Shown here: in pieces, positions 1 to 9,258 of the stretch
Layout: each line of letters starts with the position of its first letter
Numbering within the stretch: position 1 is the first letter of the stretch
Origin: Saccharopolyspora rosea
Lineage (GTDB): Bacteria > Actinomycetota > Actinomycetes > Mycobacteriales > Pseudonocardiaceae
Length of the DNA: 64,000 bases
Direction: 5' to 3'
Assembly (NCBI RefSeq): GCF_025643595.1
Contig: NZ_CP102826.1
Location: 496,001-560,000, forward strand
The notes under the pieces: generated by a model
The model's input: only the letters and a program-made list of their open reading frames with translations
Databases searched by the model: none
What the model was told of the DNA's origin: nothing
Made by a program: the position numbers and the translations under genes

Positions 1-1611
1 GTCATCGGCGCCGCGGTGTCCGAAGTGGAGCAGTACGCGCGGATCGCCGTCGTCGACTCGCCCGACCTGGGCATCCAGGGCCGCGTGGTCAACGACTTCA
101 TCCACCTGGTCGCCGAGCTGCTGGAGAACGCCACGGTGTTCTCCAACCCGGACACCGAGGTGACGGTGCGCACCGCCTACCGCCGCCAGGAGCTGGTCGT
201 CGAGATCCGCGACCGCGGCGTGGGCATCGACGCCGAGGAGATCGACGAGATCAACGAGCGGCTCACCCGGCCCCCGGAGATCGACGTCGCGGTATCCCGC
301 CGGATGGGCCTGTTCGTGGTCGGCCAGCTGGCGCGGCGCCACGACATCACCGTGCAGCTGCAGAACAACGGCGACCTGGAGGGCGGCGCGACCGCCACGG
401 TGCAGCTGTCCGGCGAGTACGTCGTGCAGATGACCCCGGAGGGCCCCAAGCCGATGCCCGACGTGCCGCGCGCCCCCGGCGACGAGCGGCGCGACTCGCT
501 GACCGAGACCGGCACGCACCTCGGCCTGGCCGCCGCGTTCGGCCAAGCGGGCCGCGCTGCCGACGTGGATCCCCCGACCGAGCGGGCGCCGCTGCCGGAT
601 GTGGCGGAGCCCACCCCGGTGGTCGACGAGTTCGCGGAAACCGGTGCGGCGCCTGAAGAAACGTCCGCCGCGCTGTCCACGGGCTATTCCGTGCGGATGT
701 CCACCGGCGATGCGTTCGGCGCTTCCGACGTCCCCCGGTGGGAGGATGAGGATCAGGCGCTCGCGGACGACGGTGTCCGCGCGGAGGAATGGCCCGGTGA
801 GGAGGCCGCGCAGCCGGCCTTCCCGGACGGCCTCGACGGCCAGTGCGGGGTCACCGGCTCGGACCTGTTCCGCAGCCCCTTCGAGGCGGAGAAGACGACG
901 CAGCTGTCCAGGATCGAGGTCGACGACTCGGTCGACGACATCGGGCCCGGGGACTCCGAGGGCGCCACGGAGGACCGGCAGCAGCCGGCGTCGGCGGACT
1001 CCGCACCCGTGAACCAGGGCGACGACCCGCCGGCGACAGCCGACGAGTCGAAAGGGGCGTCCTGGGACATGGACGACGCGCCGACACAGCGTCTTCCCAT
1101 CTACGAGGCCGTGCTGTCGCAGTGGTTCCGCGAGTCCGATGTGGACGAACCGGTGGTGCCCGGTGCGTTCCCGGCCGACGAGCCCGAACCCGCCGAGGTC
1201 CCGGTGAACGGCAGCGCCCCGGTCGACCAGCCGGAGCCGGAACCCGAACCGGAACCCGAACCACTCGTCACCGAGCACCCGCGCACCAGCACCCCGGACC
1301 CGGGGTGGGGCTCGGCCGACGTCGGCTGGAAGGCGGCCGAGGCCCTGGTCCAGCAGACCCAGCAGGTGCAGGAGACGACGGCGGCGGGGCTGCCCAAGCG
1401 GGTGCCCAAGTCGAACCTGGTGCCGGGTTCGGCCGCGTCCCCGTCGCAACCGGCCGCGCGGCGGAAACCCGCCACGAACCGTTCGGCGGAGGCCGTTCGC
1501 GGCAGGATGTCGAACTTCCAGCAGGGTGTCCGGCGGGGCCGGCACGCCAAGGCAGAACCGGTTACCGGTGAATCCCGCTCGATCCCGAGCCGTCCCGAGG
1601 AGCAGGAGTGA
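1..1611 (+). CDS. Conservon sensor kinase-like ATPase (CvnA type), 5' end outside window
   Basis: The reading frame is open from base 1, so the start lies upstream of the window; 536 codons are visible. Near the beginning there is a GHKL/HATPase fold: the N-box is ELLENATVFSNP and the G1 box is DRGVGI. The rest, about 390 residues, is acidic, proline-rich and probably disordered, with an alternating Pro-Glu run (EPEPEPEPEPEP) at 1228-1263. In conservons this protein is a membrane-bound nitrate-sensor-like kinase that works with the roadblock, DUF742 and GTPase proteins encoded next; all three follow here, which makes the assignment firm. The stop overlaps the next start (GTGA at 1608-1611). 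Confidence 0.9.
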   Translation, partial: VIGAAVSEVEQYARIAVVDSPDLGIQGRVVNDFIHLVAELLENATVFSNPDTEVTVRTAYRRQELVVEIRDRGVGIDAEEIDEINERLTRPPEIDVAVSRRMGLFVVGQLARRHDITVQLQNNGDLEGGATATVQLSGEYVVQMTPEGPKPMPDVPRAPGDERRDSLTETGTHLGLAAAFGQAGRAADVDPPTERAPLPDVAEPTPVVDEFAETGAAPEETSAALSTGYSVRMSTGDAFGASDVPRWEDEDQALADDGVRAEEWPGEEAAQPAFPDGLDGQCGVTGSDLFRSPFEAEKTTQLSRIEVDDSVDDIGPGDSEGATEDRQQPASADSAPVNQGDDPPATADESKGASWDMDDAPTQRLPIYEAVLSQWFRESDVDEPVVPGAFPADEPEPAEVPVNGSAPVDQPEPEPEPEPEPLVTEHPRTSTPDPGWGSADVGWKAAEALVQQTQQVQETTAAGLPKRVPKSNLVPGSAASPSQPAARRKPATNRSAEAVRGRMSNFQQGVRRGRHAKAEPVTGESRSIPSRPEEQE

Positions 1612-2039
1612 ACGGGTCCGTGCAGCAACCGATGAGCAGCAACAGCTTCAGTTGGCTGATCACCGATTTCGTCCGGCGCGTCCCCGGCGTCGCCCACTCG
1701 GTGGTGGTCTCCGCGGACGGGTTGTTGCTCGCGGGGTCCCAGGGGCTGCCGCGCGACCGCGCCGAGCAGCTCTCCGCAGTGGCGTCCGGACTGGTCAGCC
1801 TCACCCAGGGCGCGGCCCGGTGCTTCGAGGCGGGTGACGTGACCCAGACGGTGGTCGAGATGGAACAGGGCTACCTGTTCCTGATGTCCATCAGCGACGG
1901 CTCCTGCCTGGCGGTGCTCGCCGCGCCCAACGCCGACATCGGCCTGGTCGCCTACGAGATGACGCTGCTGGTGGAGCGGGTCGGACGGCAGCTGACCCCC
2001 GAACTGCGGGCGCAGCTGCAGGGCTCGGTCCGCCGGTGA
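1608..2039 (+). CDS. Roadblock/LC7 domain protein (CvnB type)
   Basis: This 143-residue protein is essentially one roadblock/LC7 fold, the family that acts as a GTPase-activating or scaffold partner for MglA/Cvn-type small GTPases. Visible landmarks are FVRRVPGVAHSVVVSADGLLLAGS near residues 23-46, written here only as the segment FVRRVPGVAH and its continuation, and a central VVEMEQGYLFL strand. The GTG start at 1608 overlaps the upstream stop by four bases, which implies translational coupling; an in-frame ATG at 1632 is an alternative. It is the second gene of the conservon and should be cytoplasmic, associating with the kinase and the GTPase. Confidence 0.92.
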   Translation: MNGSVQQPMSSNSFSWLITDFVRRVPGVAHSVVVSADGLLLAGSQGLPRDRAEQLSAVASGLVSLTQGAARCFEAGDVTQTVVEMEQGYLFLMSISDGSCLAVLAAPNADIGLVAYEMTLLVERVGRQLTPELRAQLQGSVRR

Positions 2040-2071
2040 CCACCACTGGGGAAAGCTGAGGGGAGCTCGCC

Positions 2072-2773
2072 ATGAACACCGGTTCCGAGCCGAGCTGGGA
2101 CGGTGACCTGTTCCGCCTCTACAACAAGCGGCTGAGCGCGGAATCCTGGCAGGACGACTTCGTGGACCCCGCCCCGGAAAGCGGCGACGACGCGGTCGGC
2201 GGCTACGACCGCGCGCTGTTCGGCGGCCCCGGGGCCGACCTGTTCGGTTCCAACTACGCCCCGTACGCGGAGGACGGCGGCGAGCGGCGCCCGGCCGACG
2301 GCGGGCCACCGTCGGTGTCGATGCCGTCGATCTCCCAGTCGATGTCCCCGATTTCCCAGTCCATGCCGTCGATCTCCGACTCGATGCCGGCCATCCCGAG
2401 CCTGCCGACGCCGGGGGAGGACGAGCTGGACGACGGCGGTTCGCTGGTGCGCCCTTACGCCCGCACGCGAGGCCGCACCCGCACCGATTATGATCTTGAA
2501 ATCGAGACGCTGGTCACGACCAGCGAGCGCGGTCGTAGCCAGTCGTCGCCGGGCAGGCCCGAGCACCGCTCCATCTCCGAGCTGTGCACGGAGGCCCGTT
2601 CGGTGGCGGAGATCGCCGCGCACCTGCGCCTGCCGCTGGGTGTGGTGCGGGTGTTGATCGGCGACATGGCCGGTCTCGGCCTGGTCCTGATTCACGAGAG
2701 TGGCATGGTCGTCGGCGATCGGCCGTCAATGGAGTTCTTGGAGAGGGTGCTCAGTGGGCTTCGCAGGCTCTGA
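2072..2773 (+). CDS. DUF742 protein (CvnC type) with serine/methionine repeats
   Basis: The protein has 233 residues. Its C-terminal ~90 residues carry the DUF742 winged-helix-like domain: RPYARTRGRT, then SISELCTEARSVAEIAAHL, then LPLGVVRVLIGDMAGLGLV. Between residues 84 and 110 are short repeats built on SMPSISQ (units SMPSISQ, SMSPISQ, SMPSISD, SMPAIPS), not usual for the family. A GAGGGGAG ribosome-binding site precedes the ATG. The 3' end overlaps the following GTPase gene by about 20 bases. DUF742 proteins are the third component of conservons; a DNA-binding or adaptor role is inferred from the fold, not shown. Confidence 0.9.
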   Translation: MNTGSEPSWDGDLFRLYNKRLSAESWQDDFVDPAPESGDDAVGGYDRALFGGPGADLFGSNYAPYAEDGGERRPADGGPPSVSMPSISQSMSPISQSMPSISDSMPAIPSLPTPGEDELDDGGSLVRPYARTRGRTRTDYDLEIETLVTTSERGRSQSSPGRPEHRSISELCTEARSVAEIAAHLRLPLGVVRVLIGDMAGLGLVLIHESGMVVGDRPSMEFLERVLSGLRRL

Positions 2774-3350
2774 TCCCCGAGCGGTGGCGAGCAGCAAGAC
2801 GTCGACGAAGATCGTCGTCGCTGGCGGTTTCGGCGTCGGGAAGACGACGTTCGTCGGCTCGGTCTCCGAGATCGTGCCGTTGACCACCGAGGCGGTCATG
2901 ACCGAGGCGAGCGTGGGGGTCGACGACCTCACCGCGACGCCGGGCAAGGTCACCACCACGGTCGCGATGGACTTCGGTCGCGTGTCGCTGGACTCCGACC
3001 TGATCCTGTACCTGTTCGGCACGCCCGGGCAGCACCGCTTCTGGTTCATGTGGGACGACCTGGTGCGCGGCGCGATCGGCGCGGTCGTGCTGGTCGACAC
3101 CCGTCGGCTGGCCGACGCGTTCGCCTCGATCGACTTCTTCGACGATCGCGGGCTGCCGTACATCATCGCGGTCAACACCTTCGACGGGGTGCTGCACCAC
3201 CGCATGGAGGACGTGCGCGAAGCGCTCACGATCGACCAGTCGGTGCCGATGATCACCGTCGACGCCCGCCAGCGGGAGTCGACCAAGCAGGCCCTGATCA
3301 CCCTGGTCGAACACGCCATGCGCCAACGCATGGCCGCGGTCGGCAACTGA
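2754..3350 (+). CDS. Conservon ATP/GTP-binding protein (CvnD type small GTPase)
   Basis: This 198-residue small GTPase has a P-loop, GGFGVGKTTF, and a switch-like segment ending in LFGTPGQHRFWFMWDD, the characteristic motif of this family. VNTFDG is the likely base-recognition segment in place of NKxD. I chose GTG 2754 because it follows a GGAGAGGG ribosome-binding site at 2739-2746 and gives the usual short N-terminus; an in-frame ATG at 2703 and a GTG at 2700 would add unlike-family residues. It is the last gene of the conservon and is thought to switch between nucleotide states in response to the kinase and roadblock partners. Confidence 0.92.
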   Translation: MGFAGSDPRAVASSKTSTKIVVAGGFGVGKTTFVGSVSEIVPLTTEAVMTEASVGVDDLTATPGKVTTTVAMDFGRVSLDSDLILYLFGTPGQHRFWFMWDDLVRGAIGAVVLVDTRRLADAFASIDFFDDRGLPYIIAVNTFDGVLHHRMEDVREALTIDQSVPMITVDARQRESTKQALITLVEHAMRQRMAAVGN

Positions 3351-3425
3351 CCCGAGCCCGGCGCAGGTCAGCCACCGGACGTCCGACCTGGGAGTTCGGC
3401 TCCCGGCGGAGCGCGGGCGAGCGCG

Positions 3426-5666
3426 TCACTCCTCCACCACGGCGACCGAGGTGATGCGGTGGAGGGGGAAGCTGCCCACCTCCTCGCTGTCGGTGTCGAC
3501 GCCCTGGAGGACGCCGCCGCCGACGCTGACCGGGCGCACCACGCGCTGGCTGCGCACCCCGTGCGTGTCCACGAAGCCCAGCCACACGCTGCGCCGCTGC
3601 TGCGCGGCGTCGCGCAGCAGCCGCAGCGTCGCCTCGGCGCTGGGACGGCCGCGTTCCGGGCTCACCGCGTTGCCGCGCCGCGCCGCCCCGGCCCGGTCGC
3701 CCGCGCGCAGCTGCGCGACGAGCTCGGTGAGCTGGCGCTCGCCGGGCGCGCTCATCGCCGCGGGCGGCGCCGGCCGGTTGCGCCCGCGCACGCGGCGCGC
3801 GTCGGCGCGCAGGTCGAGCACGTTGCCGTCGGGCCCTTCCGCGACGGGCGCGAATCCCGCGCCGCGCAGGCCGTCGACGACGTCGGCCAGCGGCAGCGGG
3901 CTGACCAGCACGGTCGGCGCGATGCGCCGCAGTTCCAGGTCGGCGACGTTCGGGTTGGCCTGCACCTCGGCGAGCAGCACCGGGTCGTCGCAGCGCAGGA
4001 AGGCCGCGGCGGTTCCGGCGCGCAGCAGGCCGTGCCGCCGGGACACGTCGTCGATGAGGTAGGTCAGCGATTGCGGGATCGGCGTGCGCGACCGGGTGCG
4101 GAACAGGGCGTGCAGGTCCTCGGCGGTGTGCCCGGCGTCGAGGGCGCGGCGCACGGTGTGCTCGGCGACGCGGTAGACGGTGGCGCTGCCCGCGGACTCG
4201 ACGTCGGCGACGAGCTTCATCTCGGCGGCGAGGTCGGGTTCCAGCCGTCCGGGCGCGACCACGGTCAGGTCGGCCTGCACGAGCACGTGGTCCAGCGGTT
4301 CGGGCAGTGCGAGGTACCGGGCGGCCTCGGCGGCGCCGTCGGCGAGCAGCACGCGACCGGCGGTGGTGAGGGCGTCGCGGGCGACGACGCCCAGGGTGGT
4401 GGCCTCCCGCAGCGTCCAGCGCACCAGGTCGTCGCGCAGCCGACCGCCGCGCCGCGGCGCCCGCCAGGCGAGCACGGTGGCGACGTCGTCGGGCCGGGCG
4501 CCGTGCCCGGACGGCAGTTCGTCGAGGTAGTCGAGGACGCGGCGGCGGTCGCGGGGCGCCAGCGGGCGGCGCAGGTCCTCGGCGAGCGGTCCGAGCAGCC
4601 GGTCCTTCTCGTCGCGGGCGCCGATCAGCCCCGGCAGCCGCGGCAGGTCGAGCCACGCGGCGACCAGCGCCGCCCACTGCTGTTCGGGCGGGGAGGCCAA
4701 CCAGGTGTCGGACTGGACGGTCGGCAGCCACTGGGGTTCGGCGTCCTCGCTGTTGGCGACGAGGTTGGCCGCGACGGCGAGTTCGACCAGCAGTGCCAGC
4801 CGGTTCTCGTCGATCTCGACGGCCTTGGCGGTGCGGCGCACGTCGCGCACCCCGACACCGCCGGAGCGCAGCACGTCCGGCGGGTCCTCGTCCCAGGCGC
4901 GCAGCAGCGATTCGACGTGTCGCAGCAGTTCCAGCGCCTCCCCGGCACCCGCGGCGTCCACCGCGGACTGACCGTGGTCGGCGAGTTCCGGCGCCGGTTC
5001 CTCCGGCTCGACCGGGCCCATCGGCCGGTCGCCGCGCACCGCGAGCGCCAGCTGCCGGGGCAGCTCGACGGTCTCGGCGTCCCGGCGCAGCAGGAGGCCG
5101 CGGGCCAGCAGCCGTTGGACCGGGGTGGTGGCGCGTTCCAGCGGGACCTGTTCGGCGGCCTCCTTCGTGCGCCCGATCGGCGAGGGCCCGGCGAGCTTGT
5201 CGACCAGCCGCCGCTCCTCCTCGTCGAGCCCGGCGAGCACGTCGGCCGCGTCGGCGAGCCCGTCGGCGCGGCGCCCGAGCCCGGCCGGGAAGGTCGGCAG
5301 CACCTCGCGCGCCGCGGGTACCACCGAGATCGCGTCCTCGTCGCCCCACGCCAGCGCGAGCGCCTGCAACGCGGCCAGCGAGCGGCGGGCGCGCGCCGCG
5401 GTGACGTCGCATCCGAGCAGCTCGGCGACCGCGTCGAGCGTCACCGGGGCGGTGTCCGCGTCGAGCAGCACGAGCGCTTCGAGGGTGCTCAGCGCGAACG
5501 AGTCCAGGTCCTCGCACGCCCGGGCCACCGAGGAGCGCACGCCGGCGCGCGTGGCGAGCACCGACGTGTCGGCGGGTGGCGGCGTCGCGAGGTCGGGCCG
5601 GGCGCGCAGCAGCGCGACGAGATCGTCGTCGCTGCGCTGCCGCAGCCAGTCCGGGAGAGGTGGCAT
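3426..5666 (-). CDS. Helicase-associated (Helicase_C_3/XPB_DRD) protein with C-terminal WYL-like region
   Basis: A 746-residue protein conserved in Actinobacteria as a neighbour or partner of the XPB-type helicase. The middle part (about residues 440-600) matches the helicase conserved C-terminal domain, with DHVLVQADLTVVAPGRLEP and an ALFRTRSRTPIPQSL segment. The last ~90 residues (SVWLGFVDTHGVRSQRVVRP onward, given here in pieces) look like a WYL fold. It has no Walker motifs, so it is not itself a helicase. ATG 5666 has a GAGAGGG ribosome-binding site; the frame extends 25 codons further upstream without one. No XPB gene is present in the window; in M. tuberculosis the homologue (Rv0862c) lies beside ercc3/xpb. 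Confidence 0.85.
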   Translation of the reverse strand: MPPLPDWLRQRSDDDLVALLRARPDLATPPPADTSVLATRAGVRSSVARACEDLDSFALSTLEALVLLDADTAPVTLDAVAELLGCDVTAARARRSLAALQALALAWGDEDAISVVPAAREVLPTFPAGLGRRADGLADAADVLAGLDEEERRLVDKLAGPSPIGRTKEAAEQVPLERATTPVQRLLARGLLLRRDAETVELPRQLALAVRGDRPMGPVEPEEPAPELADHGQSAVDAAGAGEALELLRHVESLLRAWDEDPPDVLRSGGVGVRDVRRTAKAVEIDENRLALLVELAVAANLVANSEDAEPQWLPTVQSDTWLASPPEQQWAALVAAWLDLPRLPGLIGARDEKDRLLGPLAEDLRRPLAPRDRRRVLDYLDELPSGHGARPDDVATVLAWRAPRRGGRLRDDLVRWTLREATTLGVVARDALTTAGRVLLADGAAEAARYLALPEPLDHVLVQADLTVVAPGRLEPDLAAEMKLVADVESAGSATVYRVAEHTVRRALDAGHTAEDLHALFRTRSRTPIPQSLTYLIDDVSRRHGLLRAGTAAAFLRCDDPVLLAEVQANPNVADLELRRIAPTVLVSPLPLADVVDGLRGAGFAPVAEGPDGNVLDLRADARRVRGRNRPAPPAAMSAPGERQLTELVAQLRAGDRAGAARRGNAVSPERGRPSAEATLRLLRDAAQQRRSVWLGFVDTHGVRSQRVVRPVSVGGGVLQGVDTDSEEVGSFPLHRITSVAVVEE

Positions 5667-5813
5667 CCCTCTCACGATACCGAGCGCCCCGCGCCTGCCG
5701 GGCCCGTCGGCGGAGGTCGCACCGCGCGCGGAGTGGCGCATCCCTCAGGTGAGGTCGGCACCGGCATCCGGCAAACTGGAAGCGCAGGTTGAACGACTGG
5801 TCAGGAGGATGAC

Positions 5814-5999
5814 GTGGCCGGCAAGACCAAGAAGGACCGGATCGACCCGAGTTGGCCCCAGCCGGGCAACGGCGAGCACCCGGTGAGCGAGTTCCTCGCG
5901 GACAAGCAGGGCGCCCTGTCGCCGTTCGGCGACGTCACCTTCCCGCTGACCGAGGACTCCGTGCCCTACGAGCACCCGGTGACGCAGATCAACAGGTGA
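5814..5999 (+). CDS. Small conserved hypothetical protein
   Basis: A 61-residue acidic protein with no signal peptide or membrane segment. It starts MAGKTKKDRIDPSWP and contains the segment GALSPFGDVTFPLTEDSVPY. The GTG start at 5814 is supported by an AGGAGG ribosome-binding site at 5803-5808. Its position, divergent from the helicase-associated gene and upstream of the molybdenum cofactor block, matches the small conserved gene Rv0863 of M. tuberculosis. I know no function for it. Confidence 0.75.
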   Translation: MAGKTKKDRIDPSWPQPGNGEHPVSEFLADKQGALSPFGDVTFPLTEDSVPYEHPVTQINR

Positions 6000-6204
6000 C
6001 CCGGCTGTCAAGGGGAACCGGATGGTAGCGGACCGGACGTCGCTCACACCCGGGAAAGTTTTAGGCTTTTTCGTGCCGGGTGAAGTTCCGGTCGCTTAGC
6101 GGGCCCGACGGGCTTGCGTCCCGGATGAGCGATCTGCTGCGGCGAGCAGCCGGAGGACGGCACCCGTTCAAGTCCATAGCCGTTCCGCTCGACAGGGGTG
6201 TGCC

Positions 6205-7662
6205 ATGCCGGTTCCAGGTCCGGGTTACTCGATCACCGTTCGCGTCGAGGCCCCGCCGTCCACGACCGCCGCGGGTGATCTGACCAGCGCTATCGGTCGT
6301 GCGGGCGGGGTCATCACGGCGTTCGACGTCGTCGAGTCCCACGCCGACCGGATCGTGGTCGACATCACGTGCAACGCGCTGTCGGCCAACCACGCCAACG
6401 ACCTCACCGAGATCCTGCACGCGCTGCCCGGGGTTCGGGTGCGCAAGGTGTCCGACCGGACCTTCCTGGTCCACCTCGGCGGCAAGATCGAGGTCAACTC
6501 CAAGGTCGCGCTGGCCAACCGAGACGACCTCTCCCGCGCCTACACGCCCGGGGTCGCGCGGGTGTGCACCGCGATCGCCGAGAACCCGGAGGACGCGCGG
6601 CGGCTGACCGTCAAGCGCAACTCGGTCGCGGTGGTCACCGACGGCTCGGCCGTGCTCGGCCTGGGCAACATCGGCCCGGAGGCCGCGCTGCCCGTGATGG
6701 AGGGCAAGGCCGCGCTGTTCAAGAAGTTCGCCGGGGTCAACGCCTGGCCGGTGTGCCTGGACACCCAGGACACCGAGGAGATCATCCGCGCCGTCGAGCT
6801 GATCGCCCCGGTCTACGGCGGCATCAACCTGGAGGACATCGCCGCGCCGCGCTGCTTCGAGATCGAGGCCCGGCTGCGCGAGAAGCTGAACATCCCGGTC
6901 TTCCACGACGACCAGCACGGCACCGCGATCGTCGTGCTCGGCGCGCTGCGCAACGCGCTGCGCGTGGTCGGCAAGGACATCGGCGACTGCCGCATCGTGG
7001 TGTGCGGGGTCGGCGCCGCCGGTTCGGCGATCATCCGCCTGCTCCAGCACAAGTCCCCGGCCGACATCATCGCCGTGGACATCGACGGCATCGTCCACAC
7101 CGGACGCGGCGACACCGACGAGAACCTGCGCTCGATCGCCGCGTCGACCAACAAGGACGGTCGCACCGGGACGCTCTCCGACGCGGTGCGCGGCGCGGAC
7201 GTGTTCATCGGCGTCTCCGCGCCGAACCTGCTCAGCTCCGACGACGTGGCGACGATGAACTCCGACTCGATCGTGTTCGCGCTGGCCAACCCGGACCCGG
7301 AGATCGACCCGCTGGACGCGCAGAAGCACGCCAAGGTCGTGGCCACCGGCCGCAGCGACTACCCGAACCAGATCAACAACGTGCTGGCGTTCCCGGGCTT
7401 CTTCCGCGGCCTGCTCGACGCGCACGCGCACAAGATCACCGACGACATGATGATCGCGGCGGCGAACGCGATCGCCGACGTCGTGGACGGCGAGGAGCGG
7501 GTGAACGCCTCGTTCATCGTGCCGAGCGTGTTCGACTCGGCGGTGGCCCCGGCCGTCGCCGAGGCGGTCAAGCGCGCGGCCATCGCCTCCCGGGCCGGCG
7601 ACCCGCAACCGCGCGGCGGTTCGTCGCTGCCCTGGTCCATGGCCGAGGACCTGGACTACTGA
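6205..7662 (+). CDS. NAD-dependent malic enzyme with N-terminal ACT domain
   Basis: The 485-residue product catalyses oxidative decarboxylation of malate to pyruvate with reduction of NAD(P), linking the TCA cycle to pyruvate. Residues 1-80 form an ACT-like regulatory domain ([11 protein letters not shown]). The catalytic part shows [28 protein letters not shown] and [16 protein letters not shown] (metal and substrate binding), followed by the Rossmann motif GVGAAGSAI and ALANPDPEI. Length and architecture fit the actinobacterial short-type malic enzyme. It is monocistronic: a 205-base gap lies upstream and a strong hairpin immediately follows the stop. Confidence 0.95.
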   Translation: MPVPGPGYSITVRVEAPPSTTAAGDLTSAIGRAGGVITAFDVVESHADRIVVDITCNALSANHANDLTEILHALPGVRVRKVSDRTFLVHLGGKIEVNSKVALANRDDLSRAYTPGVARVCTAIAENPEDARRLTVKRNSVAVVTDGSAVLGLGNIGPEAALPVMEGKAALFKKFAGVNAWPVCLDTQDTEEIIRAVELIAPVYGGINLEDIAAPRCFEIEARLREKLNIPVFHDDQHGTAIVVLGALRNALRVVGKDIGDCRIVVCGVGAAGSAIIRLLQHKSPADIIAVDIDGIVHTGRGDTDENLRSIAASTNKDGRTGTLSDAVRGADVFIGVSAPNLLSSDDVATMNSDSIVFALANPDPEIDPLDAQKHAKVVATGRSDYPNQINNVLAFPGFFRGLLDAHAHKITDDMMIAAANAIADVVDGEERVNASFIVPSVFDSAVAPAVAEAVKRAAIASRAGDPQPRGGSSLPWSMAEDLDY

Positions 7663-7673
7663 TCCACCGCCGC

Positions 7674-7707
7674 ACGCCCCCGGCCGTTCCGGTGCGGCCG
7701 GGGGCGT
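7674..7707 (+). terminator. Hairpin terminator after malic enzyme
   Basis: A perfect 13-bp stem (7674-7686 with 7695-7707) and an 8-base loop start 11 bases past the stop codon. There is no long U-tract, as is common in high-GC actinobacteria. Confidence 0.7.
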
Positions 7708-7739
7708 TCGCGTGCGGTGCCGCGGACTAGGCTCGACGC

Positions 7740-8219
7740 ATGGCGCAGGACGAGCTCACCCACGTCGACGCGGCGGGTGCCGCACGCATGGTCGACGTCT
7801 CGGCCAAGCAGGCCACCGCGCGCACCGCGGTCGCCTCCGGAATCGTGCGCACGACGGCGGAGGTCGTCGCGCTGCTGCGCCGGGACGGACTGCCCAAGGG
7901 CGACGCCCTGGCCACCGCCCGGATCGCGGGCATCATGGCGGCCAAGCGGACCCCGGACCTGGTGCCGCTGTGCCACCCGATCGCCCTGTCCGGCGTGGTG
8001 GTCGACCTGGAACTCGGCGACTCCGAGGTCCGCATCACCGCGACCGCGCGCACCACCGACCGCACCGGCGTCGAGATGGAGGCGCTCACCGCGGTCACCG
8101 GGGCCGGGCTCGCGCTGCACGACATGATCAAGGCCGTCGACCCGGCCGCGGTGCTCGACGCGGTTCGCGTGGAGCGCAAGGAGGGCGGCAAGACCGGCAC
8201 CTGGGTGCGCGACGCGTAG
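7740..8219 (+). CDS. moaC: Cyclic pyranopterin monophosphate synthase MoaC
   Basis: The 159-residue product converts the MoaA product (3',8-cyclo-7,8-dihydro-GTP) to cyclic pyranopterin monophosphate in molybdenum cofactor synthesis. Conserved features are PLCHPIALSGVVVDL, TDRTGVEMEALTAVTGAGL and the catalytic-loop segment IKAVD. Length is typical. The next gene follows after nine bases, so it forms an operon with the mog-moaE fusion, while its pathway partner moaA lies 3 kb away on the other strand. Confidence 0.96.
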   Translation: MAQDELTHVDAAGAARMVDVSAKQATARTAVASGIVRTTAEVVALLRRDGLPKGDALATARIAGIMAAKRTPDLVPLCHPIALSGVVVDLELGDSEVRITATARTTDRTGVEMEALTAVTGAGLALHDMIKAVDPAAVLDAVRVERKEGGKTGTWVRDA

Positions 8220-8228
8220 GAGGTCTGC

Positions 8229-9155
8229 ATGACGAGGACAGCGCGGGTCATCGCCGCGTCGAACCGCGCCGCGGCGGGCGTCTACCCCGACCGCACCGGC
8301 CCGGTGATCGTCGAGTGGCTGCGGGCGCGCGGCTACGAGACCCCCGACCCGGTGGTGGTCCCGGACGGCGATCCGGTGGGCGAGGCGCTGCGCGCCGCCG
8401 TCGCCGCGGGCGTCGACGTGGTGATCACCACCGGCGGCACCGGCATCAGCCCCACCGACCGCACCCCGGAGGTCACCGCGGCGGTCCTGGACCACCCGAT
8501 CCCCGGGCTGGCGGACGCGATCCGCAACGCGGGCCTGCCGGAGGTGCCGACCGCGGTGCTGTCCCGCGGCCTGGCCGGGATCAGCGGCCGCACGCTGATC
8601 GTGAACCTGCCGGGCTCGCGCGGCGGTGTCAAGGACGGTCTGGGCGTGCTGGACGGCGTGCTCGACCACGCCGTCGACCAGTTGCACGGCGGCGACCACC
8701 CGCAGGGCCACGCCCAGCCGGGCCGCCCGCCCGCCGAGGTCCTGCTCGCCGAGGTGACCGAGGAGTCGCTGCGCGTCGACGACCTGGCTCGCCTCGTCGA
8801 GCACCGCGCCGCGGGCGCGGTCGTCACCTTCGGCGGCGTGGTCCGCGACCACGACGGCGGACGCGGCGTGCAGGAACTGGAGTACGTGGGCCATCCCAGC
8901 GCGGGCGAGGTGATCTCGGAGGTGGCCCGCGACATCGCGGCCCGCTCGGAGGGCGTCCGCGCCCTCGCGGTGGCGCACCGAACCGGTCTGCTCAAGATCG
9001 GCGACGTCGCGCTGGCCTGCGCGGTGGCCGCCGAGCACCGCAAGCAGGCGTTCACCGCCTGCTCGGACCTCGTCGACGAGGTCAAGCGCCGACTGCCGAT
9101 CTGGAAGCGCCAGGTCTTCGACGACGACTCCGAGGAATGGGTCAACTGCCCCTGA
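8229..9155 (+). CDS. Fused molybdopterin adenylyltransferase (Mog/MoaB) - molybdopterin synthase large subunit (MoaE)
   Basis: The 308-residue protein carries two cofactor-synthesis enzymes in one chain. Residues 1-160 are a Mog/MoaB domain, which adenylylates molybdopterin, with TTGGTGISPTDRTPE and NLPGSRGGVKDGL. Residues about 172-308 are MoaE, the large subunit of molybdopterin synthase, with GAVVTFGGVVRDHDGG, VAHRTGLLKIGDVAL and the active-site lysine region KRRLPIWKRQ. A short, low-complexity Pro/His-containing linker joins them. A TAGGAGG ribosome-binding site precedes the ATG. In mycobacteria these are separate adjacent genes (mog and moaE2). The MoaD partner is encoded at 10658-10945. 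Confidence 0.93.
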   Translation: MTRTARVIAASNRAAAGVYPDRTGPVIVEWLRARGYETPDPVVVPDGDPVGEALRAAVAAGVDVVITTGGTGISPTDRTPEVTAAVLDHPIPGLADAIRNAGLPEVPTAVLSRGLAGISGRTLIVNLPGSRGGVKDGLGVLDGVLDHAVDQLHGGDHPQGHAQPGRPPAEVLLAEVTEESLRVDDLARLVEHRAAGAVVTFGGVVRDHDGGRGVQELEYVGHPSAGEVISEVARDIAARSEGVRALAVAHRTGLLKIGDVALACAVAAEHRKQAFTACSDLVDEVKRRLPIWKRQVFDDDSEEWVNCP

Positions 9156-9180
9156 CCCGGCTCGCGCCGACCAACACCGG

Positions 9181-9210
9181 GGTCGCCGGTTCCGCCCGGA
9201 ACCGGCGACC
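9181..9210. terminator. Hairpin after the mog-moaE fusion
   Basis: A near-perfect 14-bp inverted repeat (9181-9194 with 9197-9210) sits 26 bases past the stop of the fusion gene. It is the first of three hairpins in the convergent intergenic gap and probably terminates the plus-strand operon. Confidence 0.65.
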
Positions 9211-9221
9211 GGCGAACATGA

Positions 9222-9258
9222 CGGAACCCCACCGCTGGGGGCGGGCGGTGGGGTTCCG
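9222..9258. terminator. Second hairpin between convergent moaE fusion and rpf-like gene
   Basis: A perfect 14-bp stem (9222-9235 with 9245-9258) and a 9-base loop. A third, weaker 7-bp hairpin lies at 9278-9298. These sit downstream of the minus-strand Rpf-like gene and may terminate both strands. Confidence 0.65.

Noticed and set aside
6047-6082. Terminator or leader hairpin before the malic enzyme
   Set aside because: CACCCGG and CCGGGTG pair over a 22-base loop, only 7 bp, too weak to report as a feature.
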